From: JAWPNA01 sp045402695
GTDB taxonomy: Bacteria; Acidobacteriota; Polarisedimenticolia; JACPZX01; DASXTC01
Reading direction: 5' to 3'
Length of the DNA stretch: 9,253 bases
Assembly: GCA_045402695.1 (NCBI GenBank)
Contig: JAWPNA010000082.1
Location: 1-9,253, forward strand
The first letter of the stretch is position 1, and every line of letters begins with the position of its first letter. Shown piece by piece: positions 6,915 to 9,253 of the stretch. A program made the translations under genes and the position numbers. Under the pieces are notes generated by a model. That model saw nothing but the letters and a program-made list of their open reading frames with translations, was not told the origin of the DNA and did not search any database.

Positions 6915-8435
6915 TTGGATCCGGCGGTTCGCGTCCGGTTCGCGCCCTCCCCCACGGGCCACCTGCACGTCGGCAACGCCCGCACCGCGCTGTTCAACTG
7001 GCTCTTCGCGCGCGGCAGCCGGGGCACCTTCATCCTGCGGATCGAGGACACCGACGTCGAGCGCTCCACCACATCCTCCGAGTCGATGATCTACGAAGAC
7101 CTGGCGTGGCTCGGGCTCGACTGGGACGAGGGTCCGCTCAAGGGGGGGCCGTGCGGCCCGTACCGGCAGTCCGAGCGCAAGGCGGCCTACGCCGCCGCAG
7201 CGAAGGGGTTGATGGAACGGGGCGGCGCCTATCGCTGTTTCTGCACCGAGGAGGCGCTGGATGCTGAGCGCGAATCGCAGCGCGACGCGGGACTCGCGCC
7301 CCGGTACGGCGGACGCTGCCGGACGCTGCCGGAAGACGAGGCATCGCGCCGCGCGGCTTCGGAACCGCACGCTCTGAGGTTCCGGGTCCCTGAGACGGGG
7401 TCGGTCATCGTCGAGGACCTGATACGGGGGCGGGTGGAGTTTCCTGCGGGACAGATCGGTGACCCGGTGATCGTACGCGCCGGCGGCACGCCGACCTACA
7501 ACTTCGCGGTGGTCGTGGACGACACCGACATGCGGATCACCCATGTCATCCGAGGGGAGGATCATCTTTCAAACACCCCCCGGCAGATCCTGATCTACCA
7601 GGCGCTGGGCGCCACGCCTCCGCGTTTCGCCCACCTGTCGCTCGTGATGGGAGAGGACGGGGGCCCGCTGTCCAAGCGCCATGGCGCCTCCTCGATCGCC
7701 GATTTCCGTGACCGGGGCTTCCTACCGGAGGCGCTCGTGAATTACCTCGCGCTGCTGGGCTGGGCGCATCCGGAAGGACGCGAGGTGCTGCGGCTCGAGG
7801 AGATCGTGAGCGCCTTCAGCCTGAGGCGCGTCGGACATTCGGCAGCCATGTTCGACATGAAGAAGCTGAGCTGGCTCAACGCCCACTACCTGCGGGCAAA
7901 GACGCCGGGCCAGCTCGCCGGAGCTTGCCGGGGCCGTCTCGTGGCCGCGGGATTCATGCACGAGCGGCCGGTCGATGGACCCTGCGAGGAATGGATCGGA
8001 CGGGCGCTGCATGTCTATTCCGGGCAGATGGAGACGCTGGCGGATGCAGTCCCGGCGACAGGGTCGCTGTTCCGCTTCGAGGAGCACATTTCGGGCAGTC
8101 CTTCGGCGGCCAAGGCAATCGATGCGCTGGCCGCCGAGAAGACGGCCCTCGACGTGGTTTCCCGGTTCGCCGAGAAGGTCGAAGCGCGCCAACCGCCGCT
8201 GCTTGCCGGCCGCGAGCTGTTCCGGGAGGTGGCGGTCGAGGTGGGAAGAGAGCTGGGCCTCAAAGGACGGGCGCTATATCACCCGATCCGGGTCGCGGTG
8301 ACGGGGGTCGACGAGGGACCGGAGCTGGATCGGGTCGTGCCGCTCATCGACGAGGGGAGCCTTCTCGACATGCCCGTGAGAATCCTGCCGTGCGCCGAGC
8401 GGGCCCGTGCCGTGGCCCGGCGTCTTGGGGCCTGA
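6915..8435 (+). CDS. gltX: glutamate--tRNA ligase
   Basis: GltX attaches glutamate to tRNA-Glu. It is a class I synthetase with a Rossmann catalytic domain and an alpha-helical anticodon-binding domain. The 506-residue product contains RFAPSPTG then the HIGH-type HVGN (18-21), ARTALFNWL, LRIEDTD, PYRQSER, a zinc-finger-like segment with Cys108, Cys110 and Cys135, PTYNFAVVVDDTDM, ITHVIRGEDHLSNTPRQI, and the KMSKS-type PLSKRHGAS (Ser253-Lys254-Arg255). The C-terminal LYHPIRVAVTG is typical. Two departures are a Thr at the position of the fourth zinc ligand known in E. coli (His127), and Pro for the first Lys of KLSKR. Whether the enzyme also charges tRNA-Gln cannot be judged here, because no gatCAB gene is in view. 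The start is TTG with a good ribosome-binding site. Confidence 0.97.
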   Translation: MDPAVRVRFAPSPTGHLHVGNARTALFNWLFARGSRGTFILRIEDTDVERSTTSSESMIYEDLAWLGLDWDEGPLKGGPCGPYRQSERKAAYAAAAKGLMERGGAYRCFCTEEALDAERESQRDAGLAPRYGGRCRTLPEDEASRRAASEPHALRFRVPETGSVIVEDLIRGRVEFPAGQIGDPVIVRAGGTPTYNFAVVVDDTDMRITHVIRGEDHLSNTPRQILIYQALGATPPRFAHLSLVMGEDGGPLSKRHGASSIADFRDRGFLPEALVNYLALLGWAHPEGREVLRLEEIVSAFSLRRVGHSAAMFDMKKLSWLNAHYLRAKTPGQLAGACRGRLVAAGFMHERPVDGPCEEWIGRALHVYSGQMETLADAVPATGSLFRFEEHISGSPSAAKAIDALAAEKTALDVVSRFAEKVEARQPPLLAGRELFREVAVEVGRELGLKGRALYHPIRVAVTGVDEGPELDRVVPLIDEGSLLDMPVRILPCAERARAVARRLGA

Positions 8436-8436
8436 G

Positions 8437-9204
8437 GTGGACCTCTTGATGGGGTTTCATGCGATCGAGGCGGCGCTGGAGTCGGAGCGCCGGAAGGTGG
8501 AACGGATCTGGCTCGAGCGGGGGCGGCATCACGGCCGAACCCTTCGCCTGAAGGCTCTCGCGAGGGAGCACTCGGTCCCGCTGGAGGAGGTGGACCGGAC
8601 CCGGCTCGAAAGACTGACGGGAGGCCAGCCGCGCTCGGCCCATCAGGGGGTCGTGGCTTCGGTGGCCGCCATGGCCTATGCGGATCCCGACCGGCTCCTG
8701 GAGGAGTGCGGAGCGGAGGCTATCGTCGTGGTGCTGGACGAGGTGGAGGATCCCAGGAACCTCGGCGCGATCGTGAGAACGGCGGCCGGGGCCGGGGCCG
8801 CGGCGGTCTTCATCCCCGAGCGCCGTTCCGCCGGCCTGTCCGCGACGGCGGCCCGGGCCGCGGCGGGGGCCGCGGAGAAACTGCCGGTTGCCCGGGTGGG
8901 GAATCTGTCGGCATTCCTGAAGACACTGAAAGAAAAGGGGTTCTGGACGGTGGGGCTGGATGCCGGAGCCTCCCGCGCATGGGACGAGACCGAGTATCCT
9001 CCCCGATTGGCCCTCGTCGTGGGGGGGGAGGGGCGTGGGTTGCGGCGCCTGGTGCGGGAAAACTGCGATGAGGTGGTCTCGATTCCCTTGTCTGCCGGCC
9101 TGGAATCGCTCAACGTGTCGGTCGCCGCGGGGGTATGCCTCTACGAGGCCGTCAGGCAGCGGCGGGGCCGGCGGAGAGTGGGGTCGGGCGAAATTTCAGG
9201 ATAA
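8437..9204 (+). CDS. rlmB: 23S rRNA 2'-O-methyltransferase of the TrmH/SPOUT family (RlmB-like)
   Basis: RlmB methylates the 2'-OH of a guanosine in the peptidyl-transferase loop of 23S rRNA (Gm2251 in E. coli). The protein has an N-terminal RNA-binding domain (GFHAIEAALES to about residue 75, ending SAHQGVVASV) and a C-terminal SPOUT knot domain. SPOUT motifs are clear: NLGAIVR with Asn108 and Arg114, LALVVGGEGRGL (191-202), and IPLSAGLESLNVSVA (216-230), with the SLNVS stretch typical of the family. The start is uncertain. GTG at 8437, 1 nt after gltX, gives MDLLMGFHA, which aligns best with family N termini, and 255 residues. TTG 8446 and ATG 8449 fit a GAGG at 8434-8437, and GTG 8407 would overlap gltX. 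RlmB is firm over other TrmH-type enzymes, though exact substrate is inferred. It is the last complete gene. Confidence 0.92.
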   Translation: MDLLMGFHAIEAALESERRKVERIWLERGRHHGRTLRLKALAREHSVPLEEVDRTRLERLTGGQPRSAHQGVVASVAAMAYADPDRLLEECGAEAIVVVLDEVEDPRNLGAIVRTAAGAGAAAVFIPERRSAGLSATAARAAAGAAEKLPVARVGNLSAFLKTLKEKGFWTVGLDAGASRAWDETEYPPRLALVVGGEGRGLRRLVRENCDEVVSIPLSAGLESLNVSVAAGVCLYEAVRQRRGRRRVGSGEISG

Positions 9205-9208
9205 CCTC

Positions 9209-9237
9209 TTTACTTGACACGTATCGCGATCTATCAT
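9209..9237 (+). promoter_or_regulatory. Promoter-like sequence after rlmB
   Basis: TTTACT (9209-9214) and TATCAT (9232-9237) are spaced by 17 nt and match sigma70 hexamers at four and five of six bases. A perfect TTGACA also occurs at 9214-9219 but is only 12 nt from TATCAT, too close to pair with it. The spacer contains the 8-bp palindrome ATCGCGAT (9223-9230). The element points out of the window, perhaps to tRNA genes or secE-nusG genes, which often follow rlmB. That target is inferred, as only 16 nt remain. Confidence 0.4.
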
Positions 9238-9253
9238 CAGCGTTTCGTCAAGC

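Noticed and set aside
9214..9237. TTGACA (9214-9219) paired with TATCAT (9232-9237)
   Set aside because: The spacing is only 12 nt, too short for a sigma70 promoter; TTTACT five bases upstream gives 17 nt.

Overview
This is a GC-rich bacterial chromosome segment that is almost entirely coding. It carries eleven recognisable genes: a translation and isoprenoid housekeeping block on the + strand, a menaquinone/ubiquinone methyltransferase on the - strand, and an HNH-nuclease gene cut by the left edge. The organism is not identified. High GC, frequent TTG starts, a short EF-Ts and an HNH protein of a type I associate with large uncultivated lineages (Eisenbacteria, Acidobacteria and deltaproteobacterial groups) suggest a GC-rich Gram-negative-type bacterium. 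That assignment is inference.

Layout. Positions 2-1105 (+): an HNH endonuclease-family protein, 5' partial, whose arginine codon use differs from its neighbours. Positions 1095-1790 (-): menG/ubiE, converging on the HNH gene with an 11-bp overlap of their 3' ends. Positions 1791-1941: a divergent spacer holding a perfect 7-bp inverted repeat and a sigma70-like promoter facing rplM. Positions 1942-5718 (+): rplM, rpsI, rpsB, tsf, pyrH and frr, the conserved ribosomal protein / elongation factor / UMP kinase / ribosome recycling factor block. Positions 5732-9204 (+): ispD, ispF, gltX and rlmB. Positions 9205-9253: the start of an intergenic region with promoter-like hexamers pointing out of the window.

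How the genes work together. From rplM to rlmB the spacers are 6, 47, 76, 11, 4, 13, 2, 2 and 1 nt, with no convincing intrinsic terminator, so one long operon from the promoter near 1862-1890 is likely. It joins ribosome building (L13, S9, S2), elongation (EF-Ts), pyrimidine nucleotide supply (PyrH), ribosome recycling (Frr), two steps of the MEP isoprenoid pathway (IspD, IspF), glutamyl-tRNA charging (GltX) and 23S rRNA methylation (RlmB). The order looks like a join of two clusters known from other bacteria: rpsB-tsf-pyrH-frr, here without the common uppS-cdsA-dxr continuation, and the Firmicutes-like ispD-ispF-gltX...rlmB, here without cysE-cysS-mrnC.

No clear new biological system is visible. 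The most unusual items are the foreign-looking HNH gene, the operon join, the heavy use of TTG starts (rpsI, rpsB, ispF, gltX), a strong GC hairpin between rpsB and tsf, and a GltX zinc site that lacks one expected ligand at the position of a 10-bp tandem repeat.
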